Made by a program: the position numbers and the translations under genes
The notes under the pieces: model-generated
Seen by the model: only the letters and a program-made list of their open reading frames with translations
Told to the model about the DNA's origin: nothing
The model's database searches: none
Part shown: in pieces, positions 28,067 to 36,729 of the stretch
Numbering within the stretch: position 1 is the first letter of the stretch
How the letters are laid out: each line of letters begins with the position of its first letter
Source of the DNA: Pyrinomonas methylaliphatogenes
Lineage (GTDB): Bacteria > Acidobacteriota > Blastocatellia > Pyrinomonadales > Pyrinomonadaceae
NCBI RefSeq assembly: GCF_000820845.2
Contig: NZ_CBXV010000008.1
Span: 666,705 to 730,704, forward strand
Reading direction: 5' to 3'
DNA: 64,000 bases

Positions 28067-28612
28067 TCAAAAATTATGGGGATGAAAACCGCGTCCGTAA
28101 AGGTCCTGATAGACCCATCCGAGGACGCGTATCTCCGCCGTGCAGAGCGCTTCGAGCCAACACGAGGTCAGATAGATGGCGCGTTCGCGGGCCGTCGGAA
28201 TTTTGCTCGATTCTTCGAGCGCCGATGCGCCTTGGGCCGTTTGTAAGCGATAAGCGCTGGCGATCTCCTCATTGGTGCGGCGCGCTTCGTCGAGCGCGGC
28301 GAGCAATTCGCCGATCCACTCGTAAAGCGCGTGCTCATCCTTGTAGGTCGCCAGGGCTTGAAAGATGCCGATGGCAAGCCTATCTTCGGCGCGCGAGAAG
28401 GCGAACGTCTCGCCATAGATCCGCTCATCTTCGCGCCGTTTCCACTCGAAAAGTTCCTGCACCGCCGGATGGTTAATGACAGCGACGCGCGGGTCGTAAC
28501 GCAGAAACCATTCGATCACGGCAGCAAGCGAAGAGGCCTCTACCTCGCCGTTGGCATCGCGGCGCAATGCGGGCGGACGAAAATCCGCGCCTTCACTCCC
28601 GTGCTCTTTCAT
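28067..28612 (-). CDS. Unknown cytoplasmic helical protein
   Basis: 181 residues, mostly helical and acidic. Not recognised. A central stretch reads EDRLAIGIFQALATYKDEHALYEWIGELLAALDEA. A conserved-looking C-terminal part is YLTSCWLEALCTAEIRVLGWVYQDLYGRGFHPHNF. No signal peptide or membrane segment. ATG 28612 is used with a weak GGTGA upstream; an in-frame TTG lies two codons earlier. The small beta protein at 27723 follows on the same strand. Together they could form a two-gene unit of unknown role. Confidence 0.65.
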   Translation of the reverse strand: MKEHGSEGADFRPPALRRDANGEVEASSLAAVIEWFLRYDPRVAVINHPAVQELFEWKRREDERIYGETFAFSRAEDRLAIGIFQALATYKDEHALYEWIGELLAALDEARRTNEEIASAYRLQTAQGASALEESSKIPTARERAIYLTSCWLEALCTAEIRVLGWVYQDLYGRGFHPHNF

Positions 28613-28775
28613 CTTCAAGCTTCACCAGCGCCGCCCCAGTTTACAGCCATTCGGGCGCGAAGCAAAATCAGCATCACAGGCTTTTTGGCGTTTATGGCTC
28701 AAAGCGGCCACGGACGCGACTCGTCCGTGCCCAACCGCCGCCACTTCGCGAGAATTTCCGCGCGCATGTTTCGTG

Positions 28776-28781
28776 TATAAT
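28776..28781 (+). promoter_or_regulatory. -10 box candidate
   Basis: A perfect TATAAT stands ~55 bp before the small membrane protein at 28836 in the right orientation. The -35 region is weak (AATTTC/TTTCCG at about 15-18 bp). Confidence 0.35.
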
Positions 28782-28835
28782 GCGGCGAAATCCCGTTGAA
28801 AATGATCGTCCATGCGGCGGATGGAGGGTGGGCGG

Positions 28836-29240
28836 ATGGGTTTAAGCGTTCAGATCGTTTGGTTGTTCGTGCTTGCCATACCCGTCGCGTGCATTTCGTG
28901 GACGGTGACGCATGAAGAGATCTTTCGCGAGCCGCGCGAGTTCTGTCTCGAGAAGAGTCGCACATGTCGCCGTTTGTTCGAGCGAAAGTTCTTCTATCTC
29001 TTTACCTGCGAATACTGCTTCAGTCATCACGTAGTTGTGATCTTCCTTCTCATCACCCGCTACAAGTTGCTCTTTGCCGATTGGCGCGGGTACTTGATCG
29101 CTGGCTTCGCCCTCGTCTGGATCGCCAATCAATATATGAGCCTTTACGGAAGACTACGTCTCGATATCAGTCACGAGCGGCTCGATATCGAAGCGAAGAG
29201 GGTCGAGATGAGCGAATCGAGCGATTCAAAGGGCGATTAG
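28836..29240 (+). CDS. Small membrane protein with a C-x2-C motif
   Basis: 134 residues from ATG 28836, which has GGAGGG seven bases before it; an earlier ATG at 28812 lacks this. Three hydrophobic helices are visible: about 3-22 (SVQIVWLFVLAIPVACISW), about 68-84 and about 92-106. A cluster of cysteines and histidines, FTCEYCFSHHVV, sits at the start of the second helix and may bind a metal or redox partner. The C-terminus is charged and helical. Function not recognised; the CxxC-HH arrangement recalls membrane proteins of the DUF1360 type only loosely. Confidence 0.7.
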   Translation: MGLSVQIVWLFVLAIPVACISWTVTHEEIFREPREFCLEKSRTCRRLFERKFFYLFTCEYCFSHHVVVIFLLITRYKLLFADWRGYLIAGFALVWIANQYMSLYGRLRLDISHERLDIEAKRVEMSESSDSKGD

Positions 29241-29302
29241 CCAGAAGACCCAGCGTTCGCGGGTTCGGCGGAAATCGGTCTCTCTGAACCGGCCCGTCGC
29301 GC

Positions 29303-30484
29303 TCAAACGCGCTCGCAGATGATAGCGATCCCTTGACCGCCGCCGATACAGGCGGTCGCCAAAGCATAACGCCCTTTGCGCCGGTGAAGTTCGAGGAGCG
29401 AAGTCAAGACTAAGCGCGTCCCCGTCGCGCCGAGCGGGTGGCCCAGCGCGATCGCTCCGCCGTTGACGTTGGTCTTCTCGCGATCAAGACCGAGTTCTTT
29501 CTCCACAGCTAGGTACTGCGCCGCGAAAGCTTCGTTGACCTCGAAAAGATCGATGTCGCCGAGTTTGAGGCCGGCCTTTTCGAGCGCTTTGCGCACGGCG
29601 GGGACGGGGCCGATGCCCATGATCTCGGGTTCGACTCCGGCGTAAGCCCAACTGACGATACGCCCGAGAGGCTTTTTATTGGTCCGGCGGACGTAGTCTT
29701 CGCTCGCGATGACGAGCGCCGCTGCGCCATCGACGATGCCGGAAGCGTTGCCAGCGGTGACGAATCCGTCTTTGTTGAAGGCGGGCGGAAGTTTCGCCAG
29801 CGCTTCGAGCGTCGTATCGGGGCGCATGTGATCGTCGCGGTCAACTATCTGCACGCCCTTCTTCGTCTTCACCTCGACGGGCACGATCTCTTCGGCAAAA
29901 ACGCCCGCGTCCTGCGCTCGTTTGGCCGCCCGTTGCGAACGGAGCGCATAGCGATCCTGCTCTTCGCGCGAGATCCCATACTTGCGCGCGAGATTCTCCG
30001 CCGTCCCAGCCATGGTCGTGTTGCAGTAGCTGTCGAGCAACGCGACCATCAAACTGTCTTCGAGCTTGCCTTGACCGAGCGCGAATCCGGCGCGCGCGCC
30101 GTAGATGACATGAGGAGCTTGCGACATCGATTCCATGCCGCCGACCAGAGCCGTTTCGGCTTCGCCGAGCAGGATCATGTGCGCTCCCGAGATGATCGAC
30201 TGAATGCCGCTTCCGCACAGACGGTTGACCGTCAGCGCTGGACGATCAATAGGCACGCCGGCTTTCAAGGCGACGTGCCGCGCGCCGTAGATGGCATCGC
30301 CCGAAGTCTGCAGCGCGTTGCCGATCACCGTGTGATCTATCTCTTCGGGCGCGACGCCAGTCGCTTCCAACGCCGCGCGCGAAGCGATGGCCGCGAGATC
30401 GATCGCCTTGATGTCTTTCAACGCGCCGACGTATTCACACATCGGCGTACGCTTTCCGCCGAGAATGAAGACTTCCTTCGCCAT
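29303..30484 (-). CDS. Acetyl-CoA acetyltransferase (thiolase)
   Basis: 393 residues, normal thiolase length when the ATG at 30484 (after GGAAGGGG) is used. The acyl-binding Cys90 lies in VNRLCGSGIQSI. The second active-site region, NEAFA, the GGAIALGHPLGATGTR block with the catalytic His, and CIGGGQGIAI with the second Cys are all present. The enzyme condenses or thiolytically cleaves acetoacetyl-CoA or 3-ketoacyl-CoA in fatty-acid or PHB metabolism. It is not in an operon with other beta-oxidation genes. A 17-bp palindrome of TetR type lies 19 bases before the start, suggesting repression relieved by an acyl-CoA or similar ligand. Confidence 0.93.
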   Translation of the reverse strand: MAKEVFILGGKRTPMCEYVGALKDIKAIDLAAIASRAALEATGVAPEEIDHTVIGNALQTSGDAIYGARHVALKAGVPIDRPALTVNRLCGSGIQSIISGAHMILLGEAETALVGGMESMSQAPHVIYGARAGFALGQGKLEDSLMVALLDSYCNTTMAGTAENLARKYGISREEQDRYALRSQRAAKRAQDAGVFAEEIVPVEVKTKKGVQIVDRDDHMRPDTTLEALAKLPPAFNKDGFVTAGNASGIVDGAAALVIASEDYVRRTNKKPLGRIVSWAYAGVEPEIMGIGPVPAVRKALEKAGLKLGDIDLFEVNEAFAAQYLAVEKELGLDREKTNVNGGAIALGHPLGATGTRLVLTSLLELHRRKGRYALATACIGGGQGIAIICERV

Positions 30485-30502
30485 ATTGCATCGCCCCTTC
30501 CT

Positions 30503-30519
30503 TACCGTATCGTTCGGTA
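30503..30519. promoter_or_regulatory. Palindrome upstream of the thiolase (TetR-type operator candidate)
   Basis: The site reads TACCGTATCGTTCGGTA on the + strand, with 5-bp arms TACCG/CGGTA. It resembles the TACCGACCG-type sites known for TetR-family regulators of fatty-acid and phenylacetate metabolism such as PfmR. It lies just upstream of the thiolase ribosome site, where a bound repressor would block transcription. Regulator not in the window. Confidence 0.5.
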
Positions 30520-30743
30520 GAGAAGAGGTTAACAGAGCGGCGAACGCGGAATCAAATTGACTCTCACACGTGGATCCTCTCGCATCGCGCTTTCGCTCTT
30601 CGCGGAGCCAGCCTTCGTCATCACATCTCCTCTCTTCGCTGCACATGGCTCGTTATTTCACAGTCATTCCTAGCTTCGATCTTCGGTCAAGATGCGAAAC
30701 CTCGCGCTACGGTCAAACGGTAAATGTGGGAGATTAATGACCT
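30520..30743. other. Gap upstream of the thiolase without recognised gene
   Basis: The whole gap between the thiolase start and the PBP4 stop is 375 bp. Apart from the palindrome at 30503 and the spaced repeats at 30744-30851 I see nothing; an unlikely 54-residue extension of the thiolase frame runs into it. Confidence 0.5.
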
Positions 30744-30851
30744 CGGAGAATTTAAGTCTGTCCGTGCGGTGATTGGCGAGGACGCCGCACGCAGCGGCTC
30801 AGTGAGCATGGATACCGGAGAATTTAAGTCTGTCCATGCGGTGATTGGCGA
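30744..30851. repeat. Two 36-nt repeats around a 36-nt spacer
   Basis: Copies at 30744-30779 and 30816-30851 start CGGAGAATTTAAGTCTGTCC and differ at one base. They flank a unique 36-nt segment. This is the exact geometry of a two-repeat CRISPR, but the sequence has no palindrome and no relation to the array at 50 kb. The second copy ends eight bases before the PBP4 stop codon. Confidence 0.85.
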
Positions 30852-30859
30852 AAGGTAGA

Positions 30860-32533
30860 TTAAGAGCGCCCGGCGAACATGGCCAGCAGAATGGCTATGG
30901 CGTCAAGGTAGACGCGCCGCGCATCGGCTTCGCGCGGCAAATTGTTCACGATGAGCGAGAAGACCAGGCGCTCGCCCGCCGCCGTCGTCACGTAACCGGA
31001 AAGCGATGCCGCGTTATTGATCGTTCCCGTTTTGGCCCGGACGTTCCCTTCGGCAGCGGTGCCCCTCATGCGGTTGCGGAGCGTGCCATCCACGCCAGCG
31101 ATGGGGAGCGCGTCACGAAAGACTTGCGCGTAGCGGTGACGGCTCATGTAGGTCAGAAGCTGAACGGTCGTCGTCGCGGTCACCAGATTGCTGCGCGAAA
31201 GACCCGAGCCATCGACCATCTGCACGCGGTCTTCGTCGATTCCGGCTTTGCGCAAGAACTGTTTGACGGCTTCGATGCCGGCCTCTTCGCTCGATTGTTT
31301 GGGATCAATGCGCGTCGCGTTGCCGAGCGCGCGCAGGATGAGTTCCGTGTAAAGATTCTGGCTCGGTTTAAGGGTTTGCGCGATGATCTGGCCCAGCGGT
31401 GGGGATTGACGTTGCGCGATCTCGATCAACGAAGAGGGATCGAAGGGCGCGGTACGGCGCATGTATGCGTCGATGGTGCGTGTCTTTCCGCGGATCTTGA
31501 CGCCGCGTTTTTCGAGCGCGGAGCGGAGAAGCGAGGCGAACAGCAATGCCGGATGTGAGATCGAAACGCTCGCCGTGTAACCGGGATCGTCTTCGGGGAG
31601 CGCGCCGCCGACTTCGAGCGTGTTTTCGCCGAGCGGGCGGTAAACGTAGAGCTTGCGGCGCGCCCCGCGCGGCGCGGTTACGGTCCGGTTGATGATCTTC
31701 AGCAGCGAAGTCTCCGGTCCGGTCGTGACTGTACCTGGTTCGCCTGCGCGCTTGCCCGGTTTGACGAAAAGATCGAGCGAATTGTCGTTGATCGTCAGAG
31801 CGCTGATCTCCGCGCCGTAATACCACTGAAGATCATCGACTTCCCATCCGGAGCCGAACGGTATGCCGTCGAAGTAGCTTTCGTCGGCGATGAGATCGCC
31901 TTCGATCCGCCGCACTCCGGCGGCGACGATCTTCTCGGCCAGCTCATCGATCGCACGATAGTAGTCGCCGTCATAGAAACGTGCAGCGAATGTTGGATCG
32001 CCGCGGCCATAGATGATGAGGTCGCCGCGGATCTTGCCCGAAGCATCTGGGCGGGTTTGCGCATAGACGGAAGTCGTGAACCGAAAATCTGGACCGAGAC
32101 GATCGAGCGCCGCGGCGATCGTGTAAAGCTTCATGTTGGAAGCCGGTTGCATGAACTTATCGGCGTTCAGCTCAAAGAGCGTGCGCCCCGTATCGAGCGA
32201 GACCACTTTAGCGGCAAACTGCGCGGGCGCGAGTTCCGGCTGATGCAGGATCTCTTCGATAGCGGCGCGCAATTCTCCGATGGTCCGCGTCGTCGCCGGA
32301 ACGAAGCCCGCTGGATGCGGTGGGGCGGACGGCATGGGCGACGGGACCGGGGCCGATTGCGGGGCGTTCTGCGTCTGCGTGACCGCGCGCGCGCGCACCG
32401 CATCTTGCGGCGGCGGAGTTTGGGCCGGCGCGGTGCCGGAGAAAAGCGCGATGATGAGTGCTAACGCTAGCTTGGCCCTAAACCGATTCTTGATGCCAAG
32501 CCCGACCTCAGATGCTCTCTCGCGATCCATCAT
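30860..32533 (-). CDS. dacB: D-alanyl-D-alanine carboxypeptidase/endopeptidase (PBP4)
   Basis: About 557 residues. Signal peptide about 15-38 (LALALIIALFSGTAPAQ), then a proline/alanine-rich linker. Peptidase S13 motifs are present: SxxK as SNMK (after MQPA), SxN as SRSN in DGSGLSRSN, and KTG as AKTGTINNAASLSG. The large insertion domains typical of PBP4 lie between the first and second motif. The periplasmic enzyme trims or cleaves peptidoglycan cross-links. The ATG at 32533 is preferred over 32557 because GAGG lies just before it. Heptose kinase and heptosyltransferase genes follow upstream on the same strand. Confidence 0.9.
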   Translation of the reverse strand: MMDRERASEVGLGIKNRFRAKLALALIIALFSGTAPAQTPPPQDAVRARAVTQTQNAPQSAPVPSPMPSAPPHPAGFVPATTRTIGELRAAIEEILHQPELAPAQFAAKVVSLDTGRTLFELNADKFMQPASNMKLYTIAAALDRLGPDFRFTTSVYAQTRPDASGKIRGDLIIYGRGDPTFAARFYDGDYYRAIDELAEKIVAAGVRRIEGDLIADESYFDGIPFGSGWEVDDLQWYYGAEISALTINDNSLDLFVKPGKRAGEPGTVTTGPETSLLKIINRTVTAPRGARRKLYVYRPLGENTLEVGGALPEDDPGYTASVSISHPALLFASLLRSALEKRGVKIRGKTRTIDAYMRRTAPFDPSSLIEIAQRQSPPLGQIIAQTLKPSQNLYTELILRALGNATRIDPKQSSEEAGIEAVKQFLRKAGIDEDRVQMVDGSGLSRSNLVTATTTVQLLTYMSRHRYAQVFRDALPIAGVDGTLRNRMRGTAAEGNVRAKTGTINNAASLSGYVTTAAGERLVFSLIVNNLPREADARRVYLDAIAILLAMFAGRS

Positions 32534-32679
32534 GAAACCTCGAAAGCTTTTCGACATCTGGTTTTTGGAGCGCGCCTTTCAAAGTCGCGATCTCTTTATG
32601 AAAGCTCGCAACTAAACATGGTGGCGCTTTTTAATCCGAACGGAAAATCGTGAATCAACGCTCCGGTCGAACGCAAAAA

Positions 32680-33693
32680 TCAGCCATGCGATTCGCTCAA
32701 AATCAGCGCTTCGATCGAATGGACGATCTCTTCGGGCGAAGCGGTCGCCGTGCCGACTTTGCCGACGACGATCCCTGCCGCGTGATTGGCCAGCATGGCG
32801 GCTTCGAAGAGGGCAGCTCCCGCTGCGAGCGCCGCGCCGAGAGCCGCGATCACCGTATCGCCTGCGCCCGTCACGTCATAAACTTCGCGCGCGACGGTCG
32901 GGACCGACACCGGCGCGCGATCCTCTTCGACGAGCATCATGCCGCGCTCGCCGCGCGTGATGAGCACGGCACGGCAGGCGAGCCGCGCGCGGATGTTTTG
33001 TGCCGCTTGCGCGATGCCGTCATCGGAATCATCTTCGCTGTTCGTCAATCGCAGCGCCTCGTGATGATTGGGCGTGACGAGCGTCGCCGGACGGTAAGCG
33101 TCGAAGTTACGAAACTTCGGATCGATGAGCGTCGGTATCTTCGCCTTTTGCGCGAAGGAGAGGATTTCAGCTAGCGTGCGCGGCGTGACGGCGCCTTTAT
33201 CGTAATCTGAGACGATGAGGGCATCGGCGCGTTTGAGTTTTCTTTTCAAAGTTTCGATCAACCGATCTTCGATCTCCGCAGAGACGGGCGTGCGCCGTTC
33301 GCGGTCGGCGCGCACGACGAGCTGACTGTGCGCGATGATGCGCGTCTTGGTCGTCGTCGGACGCGCATCATCGACGATCAGAGTCTCATCGTCGGCTCCT
33401 ACTTCGCGCAATTCAGCGCGCAAGCGGTCAGCCGTTCGGTCACGCCCGACGACGCCGACGACCGTGGCGCTCGCGCCGAGCGCCCGCAAGTTGGCCAGCA
33501 CGTTGGCGGCGCCGCCCAGTCGGACCGATTCGCGTTTTATGTCAACGACGGGCACCGGCGCTTCCGGCGAAATGCGCGTGACGTCGCCCCAGACGAACTC
33601 GTCGAGCATCACGTCGCCGAAGACGACGACGTTTCGATCGCGTACCTTTTGCAAGATCTCCTTGGCGCGTTGCGGCGAAAGGTGCGGTATCAA
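32680..33693 (-). CDS. rfaE1: D-glycero-beta-D-manno-heptose-7-phosphate kinase (HldE N-terminal domain type)
   Basis: 337 residues of the PfkB/ribokinase fold. Start region VVVFGDVMLDEFVWGDVTRI, substrate block RLGGAANVLANLRALGA and the ATP/catalytic motif DVTGAGDTVIAAL with its catalytic Asp are clear. It phosphorylates heptose 7-phosphate at C1 in ADP-heptose synthesis for lipopolysaccharide core. Unlike E. coli HldE it ends after the kinase domain, so the adenylyltransferase (RfaE2) must be elsewhere. It lies 154 bp downstream of the heptosyltransferase-type gene, and both point to the same envelope pathway. Confidence 0.88.
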   Translation of the reverse strand: MIPHLSPQRAKEILQKVRDRNVVVFGDVMLDEFVWGDVTRISPEAPVPVVDIKRESVRLGGAANVLANLRALGASATVVGVVGRDRTADRLRAELREVGADDETLIVDDARPTTTKTRIIAHSQLVVRADRERRTPVSAEIEDRLIETLKRKLKRADALIVSDYDKGAVTPRTLAEILSFAQKAKIPTLIDPKFRNFDAYRPATLVTPNHHEALRLTNSEDDSDDGIAQAAQNIRARLACRAVLITRGERGMMLVEEDRAPVSVPTVAREVYDVTGAGDTVIAALGAALAAGAALFEAAMLANHAAGIVVGKVGTATASPEEIVHSIEALILSESHG

Positions 33694-33783
33694 ATCCTTT
33701 CTCCCTCAATCTCGATCTTCTTAGAATCCGAGCGCCGAATGCTATCCTTTAATCGAGCGAGCGGTCAACCGACACAAGGGGGG

Positions 33784-33875
33784 CAAATCCGACCGAGCAA
33801 GCGGTCAATCTGAATGAGGCCACCAGATGAAGAAGCTCATCTTTCGGTCAAATCCGACCGAGCAAGCGGTCAATC
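33784..33875. repeat. Two identical 27-nt repeats 65 bp apart at a gene end
   Basis: Copies at 33784-33810 and 33849-33875 are identical over 27 nt (starting CAAATCCGACCGAGCAAGCG). The second covers the stop and the last eight codons of the glycosyltransferase. A third degenerate copy, AATCGAGCGAGCGGTCAACC, lies at 33751-33770. Confidence 0.85.
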
Positions 33876-34945
33876 GCCGCGATGACGCTTTCGACCGAAA
33901 CGCGCCGTATGCACTCGGGCCGGTCGAAGACGGCGCAGGTGTAACCGGGGCAAGGCGCGCAGTCCATCTCGACGCGCACCACCTCGTGCGGAGCGTCGGT
34001 CCACGGACGCCAGTGCGCGACGTTCGATGAACCGAAGATGACGACGGCTGGCGTCCCGACGGCGGCGGCGATGTGCGCGATGCCGCTATCGTTGCCGATG
34101 AAGAGTTTAGCGCGTCGGGCGAGCGCGGCGACTTCTGGCAAAGAGAGCGTCGTGAAAGGGATGATGCGCGCGTGAGCGCGCGCGATCACATCGCGCACGA
34201 CATCCTCTTCCGCAGGTGCGGCGACGATGATCGTCATGAGTCCGCGGGCGCGTAAACCATCTGCAACGCGCGCGAACTTTTCCGCGGCCCACATTTTCGA
34301 TTCAAAAGCCGCCGCCGGATGCATCAAGACGAACGGCTGTGATGCGCGCAGTCCTTCGGTACGAAGTTTTCGCATCAAGGCCTCGTCAGCCTTCTGCGTG
34401 ACCGTCAAGCGCGCGCGCGGACGGTCGGTTACGGGAACGCCGGTCCAGCCGAGCAGAGCGAGTTGCTGTTCCGCTGAGTGCGTCCTGTCCTGACACCAGA
34501 TTTCAGATGGATGCGGCGCCAGATGGTTATGCAGGCGCGCGTACTGGTAACTGGCGAAACCAACGCGATGGCGCGCCCCCGACGCCCACGTCAGAAGAGT
34601 CGCCGTCGTTCCACCGTGAAGGTTGAAGGCGACATCGTAGTTCGAAGCGCGCAAGCTTTTGACCGCCAGCATGCGCGCCGTCGAAGTTGGCGCAATCGAG
34701 ATGACGCGCGTCGCGTCCGTGCAACCGTCGAACAGCGGCGCGACCCAATCTTCGAGCAGAACATCTATTTCGGCTTCGGGCAGGAAACGGCGTAGCGCGT
34801 GAAGCGCGGGCGTCGCCAAAACCGCGTCGCCAATGGATCGCAGGCGCACGACGAGCACGCGCCGTACCTCGCTCCAGTCCCAACGCGCCGGTCCGAGCGG
34901 TTGCGCGCCTTCGGGAACGATCTGCCCGCATGTCGTCGGTTGCAT
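33848..34945 (-). CDS. Glycosyltransferase family 9 (heptosyltransferase type)
   Basis: About 365 residues. The N-terminal RRVLVVRLRSIGDAVLATPAL is the GT9 signature for heptosyltransferases such as WaaF/WaaC. The C-terminal domain has FIGNDSGIAHIAAAVGTPAVVIFGSSN, the ADP-heptose-binding block, and CAPCPGYTC with paired cysteines. It adds heptose to the LPS inner core at the cytoplasmic face of the inner membrane. ATG 34945 and GTG 34951 are both possible starts. The heptose kinase follows and a Trm112 gene precedes it by 33 bp, so this is probably an operon. The 3' end lies in a spaced repeat. Confidence 0.88.
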   Translation of the reverse strand: MQPTTCGQIVPEGAQPLGPARWDWSEVRRVLVVRLRSIGDAVLATPALHALRRFLPEAEIDVLLEDWVAPLFDGCTDATRVISIAPTSTARMLAVKSLRASNYDVAFNLHGGTTATLLTWASGARHRVGFASYQYARLHNHLAPHPSEIWCQDRTHSAEQQLALLGWTGVPVTDRPRARLTVTQKADEALMRKLRTEGLRASQPFVLMHPAAAFESKMWAAEKFARVADGLRARGLMTIIVAAPAEEDVVRDVIARAHARIIPFTTLSLPEVAALARRAKLFIGNDSGIAHIAAAVGTPAVVIFGSSNVAHWRPWTDAPHEVVRVEMDCAPCPGYTCAVFDRPECIRRVSVESVIAAIDRLLGRI

Positions 34946-34984
34946 CGCCACGGCGATCCGGAAAGGTGGAGCCGCTTTCGTAAA

Positions 34985-35188
34985 TCAACTGGCGGTCCCG
35001 CTTGAAACTTGCGGCTGATCATCTTCGATCTGCGCTTCGTCGATGAGCATCACGGGGATGTCATCGCGTATCGGATAGACGCGCTTGCACTGCGCGCATT
35101 TTAACCCGCTGCCGTCGGGTTTGAGTTCGACCTTGGTTTTGCACAACGGACAGACGAGGATCTCCAGAAGCTCTTTGCTGATCGCCAT
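34985..35188 (-). CDS. Trm112 family zinc-ribbon protein
   Basis: 67 residues. LLEILVCPLCKTKVELKPDG and LKCAQCKRVYPIRDDIPVML are the Trm112 fingerprint, with two C-x2-C pairs that bind zinc. In bacteria these small proteins act as activators or partners of methyltransferases; the partner is unknown. Family members often lie near lipid A and LPS genes, as here ahead of the heptosyltransferase, but a direct link is inference. It begins at ATG 35188. Confidence 0.9.
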   Translation of the reverse strand: MAISKELLEILVCPLCKTKVELKPDGSGLKCAQCKRVYPIRDDIPVMLIDEAQIEDDQPQVSSGTAS

Positions 35189-35306
35189 ATCAGGGCCCCT
35201 TCGAAGGATTTTTGCGATCGGTTAAGAGATGCCGTTATCGCAAGCAAAGCTTAACAGTTCGGTGAGGTCGCGAGCAAGAAATATCACCCCGATCTTGGGG
35301 AGGCGC

Positions 35307-36650
35307 TCATCGTCGCCTTTCGAGACGCATGAGGATGCCGTCCTTCGGACGTAACGTGATGCGCGGCAGTGGTTCGATTCTTCGTTGCGGGATGAGCCTC
35401 ATGTGCCAGTCGCGGATCAACACGGCGAGCACGATGATGCCTTCCATCCACGCGAAGGCTTCGCCGATGCAACGGCGCGGACCGCCGCCGAACGGGAAGT
35501 AAGAGAACGGCGGACGCGCCTGTTTCAGTTCGGGCCGCCACCTTTCGGGATCGAACCTTTCAGGCTCAGGGAAGAAACGCGCGTCCCTGTGCATGACGTA
35601 TTGGCTGACGAGGACGAGCGAGCCCGCGGGCACGAGATAACCGCCTATTTCGACATCCCTGATCGCCAAGCGCCCGATCACCCACGCTGGCGGATAAAGG
35701 CGCATCGCTTCGGCGAAGACCATCTCGGCATATTCGAGTCGCGCCACATCGTCGAAGCGCGGAAGGCGATCTCCGAGCACGGCCTTCGTTTCATCGAGGA
35801 GTCTGTGTTCGATCTCCGGATGTTGCGCGAGCAGATAAAAGGTCCACGCCAGAGCGTTGGCCGTCGTCTCGTGACCGGCGAGAAAGAGCGTCATCGCTTC
35901 GTCGCGCACCTGCTCATCAGTCATGCCGCTGCGGTCGCCTTCCATGTCGCGCGCGGCGAGCAACATCGACAGTAGATCGCCGTGATCTACGCCGCTCGTG
36001 CGGTGCTCTTCGATGATGCGGTAGATGATCGCATCGAGGCGAGCGCGCGCCCGTTCAAACTTGCGACGCGAGGGTAGCAAAAACCTCTCGATCAATTCCG
36101 AATAGGGCATCATCAAGATCTCAAAGAGGTCCATCAGATCGGCGAGCGCCCTTCCCACTTCATCAGCATCGGATTCGACGTTCGCATCGAAGAGCGTTTT
36201 GCCGACGATCGAGAGCGTCAAACGCATCATCTCGCGCGCGACGTCGATCTCTTCGCCATCGCGCCAGCGTTGGGAAAGCGCCGCCGCATACGACGCCATC
36301 ACGTCGGCGTAAGCGGCGATCCGTTGGCGATGGAAAGCCGGTTGCATCAAGCGGCGTTGGCGCCGGTGGAACTCGCCTTCACTGGTCAGCAGTCCGTTAC
36401 CCAACAACTTCTTCGCGCGTTGAAGGGCGCGCCCTTTGATGAAATGTTCGTGGCGCGTGACGAGCACCTCTTTGATGAGTTCTGGATGGTTGAACAGGAA
36501 GAAATGTTGCGGGCCGATGCGAAATTGCGCCGCATCGCCGTAAGCGCGCGCAAGCTCTGTGAGGAAGCGGAGCGGATCGCGCCGAAAAGAGAGAAGTTGT
36601 AATCCCGGCACAAGACATCGCGGACCGGGCGGAACGATCGCTGTTTCCAT
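35307..36650 (-). CDS. Cytochrome P450
   Basis: 447 residues. The haem-binding loop is [16 protein letters not shown] with Cys394 as the thiolate ligand. The I-helix oxygen-activating AGHETT is at 258-263 and the K-helix E-x-x-R at 314-317 (EAMR). No N-terminal membrane anchor is visible, so it is soluble like most bacterial P450s. It resembles the CYP102/CYP110-like fatty-acid group by its DPLRFL N-terminus, but substrate cannot be fixed. No ferredoxin or reductase gene is nearby; electrons must come from a partner elsewhere. It stands alone between Trm112 and the glycosidase. Confidence 0.92.
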   Translation of the reverse strand: METAIVPPGPRCLVPGLQLLSFRRDPLRFLTELARAYGDAAQFRIGPQHFFLFNHPELIKEVLVTRHEHFIKGRALQRAKKLLGNGLLTSEGEFHRRQRRLMQPAFHRQRIAAYADVMASYAAALSQRWRDGEEIDVAREMMRLTLSIVGKTLFDANVESDADEVGRALADLMDLFEILMMPYSELIERFLLPSRRKFERARARLDAIIYRIIEEHRTSGVDHGDLLSMLLAARDMEGDRSGMTDEQVRDEAMTLFLAGHETTANALAWTFYLLAQHPEIEHRLLDETKAVLGDRLPRFDDVARLEYAEMVFAEAMRLYPPAWVIGRLAIRDVEIGGYLVPAGSLVLVSQYVMHRDARFFPEPERFDPERWRPELKQARPPFSYFPFGGGPRRCIGEAFAWMEGIIVLAVLIRDWHMRLIPQRRIEPLPRITLRPKDGILMRLERRR

Positions 36651-36729
36651 AGCTTCGCCTTTCGCCGAGCGTCAGAAGAGAATCCCACCAGACTCTCGCT
36701 CGATTTTAACAGAAGCAGGCGCGCATACG

